Notes: generated from the sequence alone by a model not told the origin. 64,000 nt of DNA from Chondromyces crocatus (GCF_001189295.1 NZ_CP012159.1:5410525-5474524); one strand, 5' to 3'. Shown: positions 1-12,581, counted from the first letter of the stretch. Made by a program: numbers and translations.

Positions 1-348
1 AGCGCCGTAGCCACCAGGCGGAGCGCCGTAGCCGCCAGCATCAGGAGGAGGAGGAGCGGGAGGAGGGCCGGCAGACATGCCGAGGCCCGCAGGGGGCACG
101 CCGACGACCGTGCCTGCCAGTCCCTGGTTCAGCGGGGCAGGAGCCCCGGGCAACGGCGCGGCAGGTGAGTGGACAGGGGGCCCTGCCATGGGTGCGCCCG
201 GCGGGCGGGGAGGACCGGCCGGAGGCTGCTGATTCATCAGCATGGTCCCCTTGAACTTCGGGGCGGCAGCTCCCTTGAGGTTGAAGCCGCACTTCATGCA
301 CGTGGACGCCGTTTCTGAATTCTGCGTTCCACAGTTAGGACAAAACAC
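1..348 (-). CDS. Zinc-ribbon protein with Pro/Gly-rich tail (5' part only)
   Basis: The minus strand from a GTG at 348 reads a zinc ribbon, FCPNCGTQNSETASTCMKCG, with two CxxC pairs spaced as in zinc-ribbon domains. A long Pro/Ala/Gly-rich stretch follows and ends at the window edge in repeats of the type GGYGAPP. The start is chosen because GGAGGT lies five bases upstream of the GTG and the frame closes soon after. The gene continues beyond the left edge, so its C-terminal domain is unseen. In related bacteria such an N-terminus often precedes a membrane or low-complexity region. The function is unknown; the ribbon may bind nucleic acid or protein. Confidence 0.7.
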   Translation of the reverse strand, partial: MFCPNCGTQNSETASTCMKCGFNLKGAAAPKFKGTMLMNQQPPAGPPRPPGAPMAGPPVHSPAAPLPGAPAPLNQGLAGTVVGVPPAGLGMSAGPPPAPPPPDAGGYGAPPGGYGA

Positions 349-837
349 GCACCACCTCCGGCGAGGAGTTCGCTGCTGCTCGCGCCCTGCGCGCGTTGCG
401 AAGTGGCGCGGAGGGTACTGGAAGGGACGCCCAGGGCTCAAGTGGAAGAAAAGGAGAGTGCCTGGGCGGTGCTCGGCCCTTCACTTGGTGACGGCCGGAT
501 GTCGACCCAGGCCGTGGCGCGGGGGCTCTTGCGTTTCGTCCGCGCCCGCGGCATTACGCTGCGCGCCTTGACACAACCTGGCGTCGCTCACTAGCGTGCG
601 CGCGCTTCGGGAGTGGCTCCGCAAACGGCAAGCAAAGCAGCCGACGTGGCGCGGATCTCCAGCTTCAGCTGGTTTCGCACGCGAAGGCTGGTCAATGAGG
701 AGTACGTCCCCTAGCGGGGGCGTAACCCCATCGCCGACCTCCAGGTGGTGCCTTTGCTGTTCATGAAAGGGCCACCGCGAACCCGAGTCGGCCTCGTGCC
801 GCCTCCTGCGACCCGAGGCAGTAGGGAGCCAGCGACC
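349..837. other. Intergenic region upstream of nuoE
   Basis: This divergent spacer of about 490 bases lies between the zinc-ribbon gene (minus) and nuoE (plus). It holds a plausible promoter (568-597). Short open frames here have no recognisable product and no good ribosome-binding site. I see nothing else. Confidence 0.5.
568..597 (+). promoter_or_regulatory. Candidate sigma-70-type promoter for the nuo operon
   Basis: TTGACA at 568-573 is followed after 18 bases by TAGCGT at 592-597, which keeps the TAnnnT pattern often seen in high-G+C -10 boxes. It points toward nuoE and would leave a leader of roughly 230 bases. The -10 match is weak, so this is only a candidate. Confidence 0.3.
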
Positions 838-1332
838 GTGCCAGCAGCCGACATGACCTCTTTCGCCCTGAGCCCCGAGCGAGAGCTCGAGTTCGAAAAG
901 ATCCTCGCGCGCTACCCGAACCGCCAGGCCGCTTGCATCCCTGTGTTGCATCTGTGCCAGGAGCAGAACGGGTGGGTCTCCGAGGACGTAATCAAGTGGG
1001 TGGCAGAGCGGCTCGACCTCTCTGCTGCCCATGTCCAGGGCGTGGTGACCTTCTACACGCTCTTCAACCAGCAGCCGGTGGGCAAGCACCAGGTCTGGGT
1101 CTGCCAGACGTTGAGCTGCGCGCTCGCGGGGGCCGATCGGATCCTCCACCACTGCGAGAAACGCCTCGGCATCCACGCGGGTGAGACCACGAAAGACGGC
1201 AAGGTCACGCTCCGCACTGCGGAGTGCCTCGCCTCGTGCGGCACCGCCCCGATGATCCAGGTCGACAAGGACTACCACGAGAATCTCACGACCGAGCAGG
1301 TCGACGCGATTCTCGACCGCCTCACGAGGTGA
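838..1332 (+). CDS. nuoE: NADH-quinone oxidoreductase subunit E (2Fe-2S)
   Basis: This is the 24-kDa-type thioredoxin-fold subunit of the complex I NADH-dehydrogenase module, which carries the N1a 2Fe-2S cluster. The four cluster cysteines are visible in CQTLSC and CLASC. The upstream helical region (HLCQEQNGWVS, VVTFYTLF) is typical of the family, and 164 residues is a normal length. I prefer the GTG at 838 because GGGAG lies nine bases before it; ATG 853 is the alternative. nuoF starts four bases after the stop, so the two are co-transcribed. The protein acts on the cytoplasmic side with NuoF, passing electrons from NADH/FMN. It is first in a nuoE-F-J-K-L-M-N run. Confidence 0.93.
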   Translation: MPAADMTSFALSPERELEFEKILARYPNRQAACIPVLHLCQEQNGWVSEDVIKWVAERLDLSAAHVQGVVTFYTLFNQQPVGKHQVWVCQTLSCALAGADRILHHCEKRLGIHAGETTKDGKVTLRTAECLASCGTAPMIQVDKDYHENLTTEQVDAILDRLTR

Positions 1333-1336
1333 CCGG

Positions 1337-2689
1337 ATGCTGCGCCAGACGAAGTATCTCTCCAAGCACTACGACGTTCCGGATGGTCATCGGCTCTCCG
1401 TGTACGAGCGTGACGGCGGGTACCAGCAGGCGAAGCGCGCCCTGCAGATGAGCCGCGACGATCTCGTCACCGAGATGAAGGCCGCGAACATCCGCGGACG
1501 TGGCGGTGCCGGGTTCGCGATGGGCGTGAAGTGGAGCTTCATGCCCTGGCCTCCCAAGCCAGAGCGCCCGCACTACCTCGTCATCAATGCGGACGAAGGC
1601 GAGCCGGGCACGTTCAAGGATCGCACCTTGATGGAGAAGGCGCCCCACAGCGTGATCGAGGGGTGCATCATCGGCTGCTTCGGGATCGGTGCACACGCCG
1701 CGTACATCTACGTGCGCGACGAGCTTCACCTCTCGAAGGAGCGTCTCTGGGGCGCCATCGAGGAGGCGCGGGCCAAGGGATATCTGGGGAAGAAGCCGTT
1801 CGGTCTCGACTACCCGGTCGAGGTCTACGTGCACACCGGCGCTGGCGCCTACATCTGCGGTGAGGAGACCTCGCTGCTCAACTCCCTGGAAGGGAAGCGC
1901 GGCGAGCCTCGGCTGAAGCCGCCGTTCCCTGCACAGTATGGCGCCTTCGGCATGCCCACGACGGTCAACAACCTGGAGACCATCGCGGCGGTGCCGCTCG
2001 CCCTGGAGATGGGCGGTGATGCTTTCTCGAAGCTGTCTTCGCTGCACGATCTCAAGGATGGGGGCTGCCGCCTCTATGGCGTGAGCGGTCACGTCAAGAA
2101 CCCTGGGGTCTTCGAGGCGTGCGTCGGCCTGACGCTGCGCGAGCTCGTCTACGATCTCGGCGGAGGCGTGAAACACGGCGAGCTGCTCGGCGTGATTCCG
2201 GGCGGTTCTTCCTGCCCCATCATCCGCGCCGACGACATGGTCGACGCGCCCGATCCCAAATCGCCGCTCCACCCGTGGCACGGCAAGAGCGCGCTCGACG
2301 TCCCGATGGGCGTCGATACGTACCGCGCGCTCGGGACCATGCTCGGCACCTGCTGCGCGATCGTGCTCAGCGACAAGACCGATCCGGTCCTCGCATTCCA
2401 CAACCTCATGCGCTTCTACCGACACGAGTCGTGTGGTCAGTGCACCCCGTGTCGCGAGGGGAGCGCGTGGCTGTTCAGGATCCTCGATCGGATGGTCGCC
2501 GGACAGGCGACCATCGAGGAGCTGGACCGGCTCCACGAGATCGCCGACAACATCATGGGCAACACCATCTGCGCCTTCGGCGAAGGGACGGCGATGCCTG
2601 CGATGGGCTTCTTGCGGAAGTTCCGCAAGGAGATGGAGCAGTACATCCGGACGAAGGGTAAGTCGTCCACTGGGGTGCTAGCGCCGTGA
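1337..2689 (+). CDS. nuoF: NADH-quinone oxidoreductase subunit F (FMN, 4Fe-4S)
   Basis: This is the NADH-oxidising flavoprotein of complex I, 450 residues, the usual size. The FMN/NADH-binding region shows NIRGRGGAGF, INADEGEPGTFKDR and GAGAYICGEETSLLNSLEG. The 4Fe-4S N3 cluster ligands are in ESCGQCTPCREG plus the later cysteine in NTICAFGEG. It follows nuoE by four bases. Its stop overlaps the GTG start of nuoJ (GTGA), which implies translational coupling. In most bacteria nuoG, nuoH and nuoI lie between nuoF and nuoJ; here they are absent and must be elsewhere if this complex is full-length. Confidence 0.96.
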   Translation: MLRQTKYLSKHYDVPDGHRLSVYERDGGYQQAKRALQMSRDDLVTEMKAANIRGRGGAGFAMGVKWSFMPWPPKPERPHYLVINADEGEPGTFKDRTLMEKAPHSVIEGCIIGCFGIGAHAAYIYVRDELHLSKERLWGAIEEARAKGYLGKKPFGLDYPVEVYVHTGAGAYICGEETSLLNSLEGKRGEPRLKPPFPAQYGAFGMPTTVNNLETIAAVPLALEMGGDAFSKLSSLHDLKDGGCRLYGVSGHVKNPGVFEACVGLTLRELVYDLGGGVKHGELLGVIPGGSSCPIIRADDMVDAPDPKSPLHPWHGKSALDVPMGVDTYRALGTMLGTCCAIVLSDKTDPVLAFHNLMRFYRHESCGQCTPCREGSAWLFRILDRMVAGQATIEELDRLHEIADNIMGNTICAFGEGTAMPAMGFLRKFRKEMEQYIRTKGKSSTGVLAP

Positions 2690-3294
2690 AAGTATTCGAA
2701 CTTGCCTTCTTCGGCCTCGCCTCGCTGATGGTGTTGCTCGGCGGCGTCTCCACGGTCGCCGCGCGCAACCCGATCCGTGCTGCGATGGGGCTGCTGTCGA
2801 CCATCGTGGGCATCGCGGGGCTGTACCTGATGCTCGCGGCGGAGTTCCTCGCGGCGATCCAGATCCTGGTCTACGCCGGCGCGGTCGTCGTCCTCTTCCT
2901 GTTCGTGATCATGCTCCTCGGCCCGTCCGCCACCTCGGGTCGGGACACGCGCAGCGCGGTCCCCCGCTACCTCGGAGCTGGCGTGCTCCTGGCGATCAGC
3001 CTCGGATCGCTGGCCCTCGTGCTGTCGGCGAGCGCTGGTCCCTCCGCCCTCCCCGAGGCGCCCAAGTCGCTGGGTACGGTCGAAGGGCTCGGGCGTGAGC
3101 TGTTCACCCAGGCGGTCGTCCCCTTCGAACTCGCGGGCGTCTTGCTCCTCATCGCCGTCATCGGCGCCGTCGCCGTGGCGCGAGGTAAGCAGGCGGATTC
3201 CACTGGCGTCGCCCCCTCGCCGGAGAAGGACGAGGACAAGGCGTCCACGCCGGCCGTGCTCTCCACCCAGAAGCCCAAGGACGTCCACTCATGA
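2686..3294 (+). CDS. nuoJ: NADH-quinone oxidoreductase subunit J
   Basis: This membrane subunit of complex I sits near the quinone module. The 202-residue protein has hydrophobic segments, with the conserved ARNPIRAAMGLL and VYAGAVVVLFLFVIML regions typical of NuoJ. After the last membrane segment there is a polar tail rich in Lys/Asp/Pro, which is longer than in many homologues. It starts with a GTG overlapping the nuoF stop and ends by overlapping the nuoK ATG (ATGA), so it is tightly coupled on both sides. Confidence 0.93.
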   Translation: MKVFELAFFGLASLMVLLGGVSTVAARNPIRAAMGLLSTIVGIAGLYLMLAAEFLAAIQILVYAGAVVVLFLFVIMLLGPSATSGRDTRSAVPRYLGAGVLLAISLGSLALVLSASAGPSALPEAPKSLGTVEGLGRELFTQAVVPFELAGVLLLIAVIGAVAVARGKQADSTGVAPSPEKDEDKASTPAVLSTQKPKDVHS

Positions 3295-3602
3295 GCAGCG
3301 TCCCGATCGAATACTATCTGGTGGTCGCCGCGGTGCTGTTCGTCACGGGAGCGACCGGGTTCCTCCTGCGCAGGAACCTGCTCATTCTGTTGATGAGCAT
3401 CGAGCTGATGCTCAACGCGGTGAACCTCACCCTGGTCGCGTACAACCGGATTCACCCGCTGAATCACAGCGGTCAGATCTTCACCTTCTTCGTCATCGCC
3501 GTTGCTGCCGCCGAGGCGGCGGTGGGGCTCGCCATCATCCTGGCCTTCTACAGGGTCCGACGGACGATGCGCTCTGACGAAGCCGATCTGTTGAGGAGCT
3601 AG
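3291..3602 (+). CDS. nuoK: NADH-quinone oxidoreductase subunit K
   Basis: This small membrane subunit of 103 residues has three predicted transmembrane helices, the family's standard architecture. The two membrane glutamates implicated in proton translocation are visible in LMSIELMLNAVNL and AAAEAAVGLAI. The start overlaps the nuoJ stop (ATGA), and nuoL begins two bases after its own stop. There is no unusual feature. Confidence 0.95.
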   Translation: MSSVPIEYYLVVAAVLFVTGATGFLLRRNLLILLMSIELMLNAVNLTLVAYNRIHPLNHSGQIFTFFVIAVAAAEAAVGLAIILAFYRVRRTMRSDEADLLRS

Positions 3603-3603
3603 C

Positions 3604-6158
<2,555 letters not shown>

Positions 6159-6162
<4 letters not shown>

Positions 6163-8051
6163 GTCCGTTCGACCTGGTCATCAAGTACTGGCTGGCGCTC
6201 GTGGCCGGTATCGTTGCGGGAGTTCTCCCCCGCGGCGATTTCCCGGCACGCAGGCGCCTCGCGCTGGGACTCATCACGGCGTTGACCGTGGTGAGCGTCC
6301 AGTGGCTGTGGCCCGTCGAGGCAGCGGCTGGGCAGGACACCGAAGAGTGGCCGCACCTGCTCAACCTGCTCATCGGGCTCCCCATCGTGGGCGGGGTGGC
6401 GCTCCTGTTCATCCCCCGCCAGATGCTGTCGCTCATCCGCGGCTTCACCTTGGCCGTCCTCGGCGTGGGCTTCGTCGCCTCGCTGGCGCTCCTCACCGTG
6501 CCCATGACCGCGGGTTGGCACTTCCAGTACATCAAGGACTGGATCCCCTCCGTCGGCATCCGCTGGCACGTCGCGGTGGACGGGATCAGCCTCTGGTTGA
6601 TCCTGATGACGACGTTCATGGCGCCCATCGCGGCCTATGCGTCGTTCGGATCGATCAAGACGCAGATCAAGGAGCTCGCCATCTGCCTCCTGCTCTTGCA
6701 AGGAGCGATGCTGGGCGCCTTCGTCGCGCTGGATCTCTTCCTGTTCTTCGTCTTCTGGGAGCTGATGCTCGTACCGATGTACGTGATGATCGGCATCTGG
6801 GGCGGCGCCGAGAAGATCAAGGCCGCGTTGAAGCTCTTCATCTACACGATGGCGGGCTCCATGCTGCTGCTCGCCGGGATCCTGTACGTGGTCTGGGCGC
6901 ACCAGAAGCTGACGGGAACCTGGTCCTTCGACTACCTCGCCCTCTCTCGGGTGGCGCTCCCCTGGACCGCTCAGGTGGTCTGCTTCTTCGCCTTCTCGAT
7001 CGCGTTCTTCATCAAGGTTCCCATGTGGCCGGTCCACACCTGGCTGCCTGACGCACACGTCCAGGCGCCCACGGGGGGCTCCGTCATCCTGGCGGCCGTG
7101 ATGCTGAAGCTCGGGACCTACGCCTACCTGCGCTTCTCGATGGGCCTCTTCCCTGGACCTGCCTGGAAGTACGCCGCGAACATGGCCGCCGTGGCGATCC
7201 TGGGCGGCATCCTCTACGGAGCGCTGGTCGCCTGGAAGCAGACGGACGCGAAGCGCCTCGTCGCGTACTCCTCCGTGGCCCACCTCGGCTTCGTGATGCT
7301 GGGTCTGTTCGGTGCGACGGCGACCGGCATCCAGGGCGCGGTGCTGCAGATGGTCAACCACGGCATCTCCACCGGCGCGCTCTTCCTCCTCGTCGGCGTC
7401 ATCTACGACCGCCGCCACACCCGGCTCATCGCCGAGTTCGGTGGGATCGCCAAGGTGATGCCCATCTACGCGGCGCTGTTCGTGGTGGTCACCTTCTCGT
7501 CGATCGGCGTCCCCGGGACCAACGGCTTCGTCGGGGAGTTCATGGTCATCATCGGGACGGCCACCTCGAAGGCGCTCGACAGGTTCGCCGGCATCCAGAC
7601 CATCGGCGCAGCGGCAGGCGTCATCCTCGCTGCCGTGTACATGCTCAGCATGGTCCAGCGGGTGTTCTTCGGACCGCTCACCCACCCGAAGAACAAGGCC
7701 TTGAAGGACATCTCTCCCCGAGAGTCCGTCGCGCTCGCTCCGCTCGTGCTGATGATCTTCGTGATTGGCCTCTTCCCGTCGATCTTCCTCGACCGGATGA
7801 AGGACTCGGTCGCGATGGCCAGCACCCAGTTCAAGGAACTCTCGGAGCAGTCGATCGTGTACGCGCGTGACACCGCGCAACTCCATCCGGTGGAGGCCTT
7901 CCCTCCGGCCTTCCTGAAGGGGGCTCCCGGGTTCGACGGAGCATCTGACGAAAAAGAACCGGAGCACCCGGACGACCATGATCATGGCGCGCATGGTGCG
8001 GTTCCTGCGAAACGGGACGGCGCGCTCGCCGAGCGCGGAGGCAACCGATGA
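6159..8051 (+). CDS. nuoM: NADH-quinone oxidoreductase subunit M
   Basis: This antiporter-like proton-pumping subunit has 630 residues, longer than the usual ~500. Core motifs are intact: FVFWELMLVPMYVMIG carries the conserved membrane Glu, and FFIKVPMWPVHTWLPDAH carries the pump Lys. The extra length is partly at the C-terminus, which is polar and again His/Asp-rich (DDHDHGAHG), echoing the His-rich loop of the adjacent NuoL. The start overlaps the nuoL stop (ATGA), and its stop overlaps the nuoN ATG (ATGA). Confidence 0.95.
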
Positions 8052-9580
8052 TAGCTGATGCGTTCCTCGCGGCAGCCCCCCTGCTCGTGGTGGCCCTCGG
8101 GGGCTGCCTCCTCATGGTGGCCGAGGCGTTCTCCAAGCACGGCCGGGACGAGCAGGACTCGCGGAGCAGTGGCCCCAGCGCGGATCTCGCGCTGGGGACG
8201 ACCATCACCCTGCTCGCGGGCGCCATCTTCTCCGCAGGCGTCTGGTTCATCGGGCCCGATCAGCTCCCGGGCGCGAAGATCCTCGCGCCTTACCTGATCC
8301 TCGATCGGTTCAGCCTGTTCTTCTCGTTCATCCTCTGCATCGGTGGAGCCCTGTCCGCGCTGCTCGCCGGGGGCTACCTGCCGGAGCACAAGCTCGACCG
8401 CGGAGAGTTCTACCCGCTGCTCATCTTCTCCACGATGGGCGCCATGATGCTTGCGTCGGCCGGGGATCTGCTCTCGCTCTTCATCGGGCTGGAGACCATG
8501 TCCCTCGGCGTCTACGCGCTCGCCGGCTTCCGCCGCGCGTCTCCGCGGAGCACCGAGGCTGCGCTGAAGTACTTCTTGCTCGGCTCGTTCGCGGCAGCGC
8601 TCCTCCTCTACGGCGGCGCCCTCATCTACGGCGCCACGGGACACACCGACCTTGCCGGCATCCGGCAGGCCGTGACGGCGCCCGTCACCTCGGAGAGCGT
8701 GTTGAACCCCGCCGTGCTGCTGATCGGCGTGGCGCTGGTCATCGTCGGCCTCGCGTTCAAGGTGAGCGCGGTGCCGTTCCACATGTGGACCCCGGACGCT
8801 TACGAAGGAGCGCCGACACCCGCCACGACCTTCATGGCCGTCGCGGTGAAGAGCGCCGCCTTCGCCACGCTCGTCCGCGTGCTCCTCGAGGCCTTCGGCG
8901 ATCCGGCGCTCGCCTCCTGGGGAGCTGGCTGGCCGCCCATCGTGGCCGTGATGGCGCTGGTCACCATGACCGTCGCCAACCTCATCGCCGGGCGACAGGA
9001 GTCGGTGAAGCGCATGCTCGCCTACTCCAGCATCGCCCACGCCGGCTACGTGCTGGTGGGCGTCGTGTCGGCGATCAAGCTGGGGGGAGACGCTCAAGCG
9101 AGCGTGCTGTTCTACCTGCTCGCCTACACGGTCTCGACAGTGGGAGCCTTCGGGGCACTCATCCTCTGCGGCAGCCGTGGTGCCGAGGCCGTGAGCTACG
9201 AAGACCTGTCGGGCCTGGGTCGACGCCACCCCGCCGCGGCGATGGCCTTCGCCTTCTTCCTGCTCTCGCTCGCCGGGACCCCGCCGACGGCCGGCTTCTT
9301 CAGCAAGTTCTACATCGTGAAGTCGGCGATCGGCGCGGAGCACTACGTGCTGGCCGTGGTGCTGGTCCTGAACAGCGTGCTGTCGGCCTACTACTACCTG
9401 CGTGTGCTGGTCTTCATGTACATGCGTGAACCCGTCCCCGGCGCGCCGCTGGCTCGACCGATGCGCTCCGGTTACGTGAACACGGCACTCATCGTTGCGG
9501 CGGTGGTGGTGCTGGTGCTCGGCGTGTTCCCGTCGACGTACCTGGAGATCGTCGCTCAGTCGGCGCTTGCTTCCCGCTGA
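8048..9580 (+). CDS. nuoN: NADH-quinone oxidoreductase subunit N
   Basis: This is the third antiporter-like membrane subunit, 510 residues. Typical features are GLETMSLGVYALAGFRR (conserved Glu), FKVSAVPFHMWTPDAYEGAP (Lys and loop) and MLAYSSIAHAGYVLVG. It is the last gene of the operon and is coupled to nuoM by ATGA. A weak hairpin follows the stop. The next gene is 230 bases downstream and is unrelated to respiration by sequence. Confidence 0.95.
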   Translation: MIADAFLAAAPLLVVALGGCLLMVAEAFSKHGRDEQDSRSSGPSADLALGTTITLLAGAIFSAGVWFIGPDQLPGAKILAPYLILDRFSLFFSFILCIGGALSALLAGGYLPEHKLDRGEFYPLLIFSTMGAMMLASAGDLLSLFIGLETMSLGVYALAGFRRASPRSTEAALKYFLLGSFAAALLLYGGALIYGATGHTDLAGIRQAVTAPVTSESVLNPAVLLIGVALVIVGLAFKVSAVPFHMWTPDAYEGAPTPATTFMAVAVKSAAFATLVRVLLEAFGDPALASWGAGWPPIVAVMALVTMTVANLIAGRQESVKRMLAYSSIAHAGYVLVGVVSAIKLGGDAQASVLFYLLAYTVSTVGAFGALILCGSRGAEAVSYEDLSGLGRRHPAAAMAFAFFLLSLAGTPPTAGFFSKFYIVKSAIGAEHYVLAVVLVLNSVLSAYYYLRVLVFMYMREPVPGAPLARPMRSGYVNTALIVAAVVVLVLGVFPSTYLEIVAQSALASR

Positions 9581-9594
9581 GGGAAGTCCCTCCT
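9570..9594 (+). terminator. Weak hairpins at the nuo operon end
   Basis: CTTCCC-gctga-GGGAAG spans the nuoN stop and overlaps GAGGG-aagt-CCCTC. A pyrimidine-rich CTCTTC follows but there is no clean T run. This is a possible but weak transcription end, or alternative mutually exclusive hairpins. Confidence 0.3.
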
Positions 9595-9811
9595 CTTCGA
9601 TCCTCCACTCACTCCGGCAGAGCGTGGTAACCCCATGCTTCCAGGTGGCACCTCCCGAGGGACGCAGCTCCGGCGGTGTCGCCACTCACGTCGGTGAAGA
9701 CCAACTCACCTGGCAGTGTGCCAACAGCGTTGACGCCTTCAGTGCCTCGATGAGGCACGGCAGCCAAGGTCGCAGGTGTGGACCAAAGGTTGCCAGCGAG
9801 GAACCACCCCC

Positions 9812-10759
9812 ATGAGCATGCGCAGCCATCATCACGAAAGCGGGAGCAGGTCGGCACGTTCGAGGAACGCGCTTCATCTCGGCGGTGCCGCCCTTCTCTT
9901 CGCGGGGCTCGTCGCGTGCGAAGGCAAAGGCAAGGACACAGCTCCCGGCGAAGCGACCTCTCCCTCGGCTTCCGTTGCGCCTCCTGCAGCCGTCGCCTCT
10001 TCCGCATCGGCATCGGCCACCTCGCTCGCCGAGATCCCGCTCGCGCCCGACGTGATCAGCAAGGTGGTGAACCCGAAGAACGAAGCGCCTTACAGCGGGC
10101 CGACGGGCACCCTCAAAGGACGGGTCACCATCAAGGGCTCACCGCCGCCGGAGACGCCGCACACCTATCCCGTGGGCAAATGCGGTGAGGCTGCGGCGAC
10201 GTACGGGCGCCTGTTCCGCGTGGGCCAGGACAATACCCTCGCCGACGCGCTCGTGAGCGTGATCGGGTACAGCGGCTACGTCCCCGCGAAAGAGAAGGCC
10301 GCGAAGATCACCATCCACGGTTGCGCCTTCGCTCGCAGGACCGTCGCTGCCACCTTCGGCCAGCGGATCGAGGTCTCGAACCTGGACGTCATCGAAAGCT
10401 ACATGCCCTACCTCGACGGCGCCCGTACGCACGCGGTGCTGGTGGCCATCCCGCGAGGGGACTCCGTGAAGCTCTACCCGCCCCAGGCTGGCCACTACAT
10501 GCTTCGTGACCAGATGCCGAAGCCGTTCATGACGTCGGACGTCTTCGTCCTCAAGTATGCCACCCACGACGTGACCGAGCTCGACGGCACCTACGAGATC
10601 TCGGGGATCCCGGTCGGTAATGTCACCGCTGTTGCCTACCTGCCGGTGCTCAACGACGAGACGCAGAAGGAGATCGTCATCAAGGAGGGCGAGAACAAAC
10701 TCGATCTCGAGCTCACCTTCGATCTCGACAAGTGGAACGCACGACAGAAGAAAAAGTAG
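9812..10759 (+). CDS. Putative lipoprotein with regulatory-like/cupredoxin-like beta domains
   Basis: The 315-residue exported protein begins at ATG 9812 behind GAGGA. A hydrophobic segment ends in LLFAGLVAC, a good lipobox. A Ser/Ala-rich linker follows, then a region starting GPTGTLKGRVTIKGSPPPETP that resembles carboxypeptidase-regulatory-like beta sandwiches. A middle part (FGQRIEVSNLDVIESYMPYL) is reminiscent of cupredoxin-type domains in secreted myxobacterial proteins. Near the C-terminus, LDGTYEISGIPVGNVTAVAYL is again regulatory-domain-like. The precise function is unknown; it probably sits on a membrane facing the periplasm or outside. It is alone on its strand between nuoN and the next lipoprotein gene. 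Confidence 0.8.
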   Translation: MSMRSHHHESGSRSARSRNALHLGGAALLFAGLVACEGKGKDTAPGEATSPSASVAPPAAVASSASASATSLAEIPLAPDVISKVVNPKNEAPYSGPTGTLKGRVTIKGSPPPETPHTYPVGKCGEAAATYGRLFRVGQDNTLADALVSVIGYSGYVPAKEKAAKITIHGCAFARRTVAATFGQRIEVSNLDVIESYMPYLDGARTHAVLVAIPRGDSVKLYPPQAGHYMLRDQMPKPFMTSDVFVLKYATHDVTELDGTYEISGIPVGNVTAVAYLPVLNDETQKEIVIKEGENKLDLELTFDLDKWNARQKKK

Positions 10760-10958
10760 TCGTCACGCCGCGCTGACGGCCCACGAATCCATACCCTGTG
10801 CGACACCTCTGCCCGCTGACGCTTCCCTCACCGACCCTGCGTGATTTCGTCCCCTGACCTGCGCGAGGAGCAGCCGGGCCGGACATCGATGCGCGTCAAA
10901 AGCCTGCGCCTTCGAGGTTCTTCCTGTGACGAACGCTCAAAAGGGCGATAATCCTCGC

Positions 10959-12581
10959 ATGCCGCGATCGCTTGCTCTTCTCGGTTGGCTCCTGACGGCT
11001 GCGACCGTCGCAGCAGCGGGAGCCTGTCTCGGAGACAACCGGGTCCTACCCGGGCAGGGTGGAGGCGGTGAAGGAGGCGGGGCTTCGGGGGATGGCGGGG
11101 GAGGGGACTCCTCGGATGGCGGCGGTGCAGCTGCTCGCGAGCCGACGACCTGTGAGGAGGCCGAGAAAGCGCCTTCTCACATGGGATGCGAATTCTGGCC
11201 GACGGTTGGGCCCAACCCGGTCTGGAGCGTCTTCGACTTCGGCGTGGGTGTCGTCAACGTGACGGACGAGGAAGCCTTCGTGAAGGTGACCCGTGGCGGA
11301 CACGAGGTGAGCACCGAGCTGCTCCCGCCCCGCTCATCGCGCACCCTCTATCTGCCCTGGCTTCCAGCGCTCAAGGGCGATGACTGGAACTCGTGCACCA
11401 ACATGACGCCAGCGAGCCAGAGCCACCGGGCGCAGAACGGGGCCTACCACCTGATCAGCTCCCGCCCCGTCAGCGTCTACCAGCTCAGCGCGGTCCAACC
11501 CGGCCCTGCCGCTGGCCCTGAAGGGAAGGACTGGAGCGCGTGCCCGCCAGCGGACAACATGGGCTGCTCCGGGACCCCTTGTTTCTCGTACTCGAACGAG
11601 GCGTCCCTGCTGCTCCCGACCAGCTCCCTCACCGGGAGCTACCGGATTACCGGCTACAACGGCAACATCCTCTACAACACGGCGCCCTACCTGACCGTCA
11701 CTGCGACGGAGGCGAGCACCCTGGTCAGCATCCGCCTGTCCAGCACCGGCCACATCGCCGTTGGGAACGACATCCTCGCTGCGGGCCCTGGCGGATCCAT
11801 CTCGCTCACGCTGCAGCTGGGCGAGGTGGCGCAGATCCTCGGGACGCCCACCTCCGACTTCAGCGGCAGCTTGGTGAGCGCAAACAAACCCGTACAGGTC
11901 CTCGCTGGCCTCCCGTGCACCATGATCCCCATCGAGGAGTTCGGCTGCAGCCACATCGAAGAGGTCGTCCTCCCCGCCGAGACCTTCGGTCGCCGCTACG
12001 TCGTCCCTGTCCCCGTCCGACCTGACGGAGAGCCTGCGAGCCACATCGTGCGCCTCTATGGCCATGTCGACGACACCAAGCTCACCTTCACCGGGATCAC
12101 GCCCCCCAATGCTCCCTCTTCCCTCGATGCAGGAGACATGGTCGAGCTCGGGCTCGTCAGCGACGACTTCGAGGTGAGCGGCGACCACGCGTTCGGCATC
12201 TCCATGTTCTCGCTCGTGCGTTCGGAGCTGGACCCGGAAGACGCACCAGGAGGCCCGACGCAGAGCGCGGTGATCCCGGTGGAGCAGTACCGCGCACGCC
12301 ACAGCTTCTTCACGCCGGCGGGGTACGACGTCGTCTACGCCAACATCGTGCAGCCCCTGGGGGCCACGGTGACCATCGACGGCGCTCCCGTGCACGCCGT
12401 CGTCACGCCGATCAACGACGACTTCGGCGTCGCGCGCGCCCTGCTCGGTGCCGGGCAAGCCGGCATGCACGTGGTGGAGGCCTCCGAACCGATCAGCATC
12501 CAGGTCCAGGGGTACGGTACACGCGCTGGCTACCAGTACCCCGCGGGGCTGCGTCTCGAGCACCTCGGCGCGAAGGACTGA
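10959..12581 (+). CDS. IgGFc-binding-protein-like lipoprotein
   Basis: The 540-residue putative lipoprotein has a signal segment (LLGWLLTAATVAAAGAC), a Gly/Ser-rich linker and a Cys-containing head (CEEAEKAPSHMGCEFWP). The rest resembles the IgGFc-binding N-terminal domain family common in myxobacteria. Supporting stretches are YHLISSRPVSVYQLSAV, a LLPTSSLTGSYRITGY-like segment, the HIEEVVLPAETFGRRYVV region and the repeated beta-rich body. ATG 10959 is preferred because it gives a compact signal peptide; an in-frame GTG at 10926 is possible. The biological role of these proteins is not established, and the family name comes from a mammalian mucin-like protein. Confidence in the family is moderate. 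Confidence 0.75.
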   Translation: MPRSLALLGWLLTAATVAAAGACLGDNRVLPGQGGGGEGGGASGDGGGGDSSDGGGAAAREPTTCEEAEKAPSHMGCEFWPTVGPNPVWSVFDFGVGVVNVTDEEAFVKVTRGGHEVSTELLPPRSSRTLYLPWLPALKGDDWNSCTNMTPASQSHRAQNGAYHLISSRPVSVYQLSAVQPGPAAGPEGKDWSACPPADNMGCSGTPCFSYSNEASLLLPTSSLTGSYRITGYNGNILYNTAPYLTVTATEASTLVSIRLSSTGHIAVGNDILAAGPGGSISLTLQLGEVAQILGTPTSDFSGSLVSANKPVQVLAGLPCTMIPIEEFGCSHIEEVVLPAETFGRRYVVPVPVRPDGEPASHIVRLYGHVDDTKLTFTGITPPNAPSSLDAGDMVELGLVSDDFEVSGDHAFGISMFSLVRSELDPEDAPGGPTQSAVIPVEQYRARHSFFTPAGYDVVYANIVQPLGATVTIDGAPVHAVVTPINDDFGVARALLGAGQAGMHVVEASEPISIQVQGYGTRAGYQYPAGLRLEHLGAKD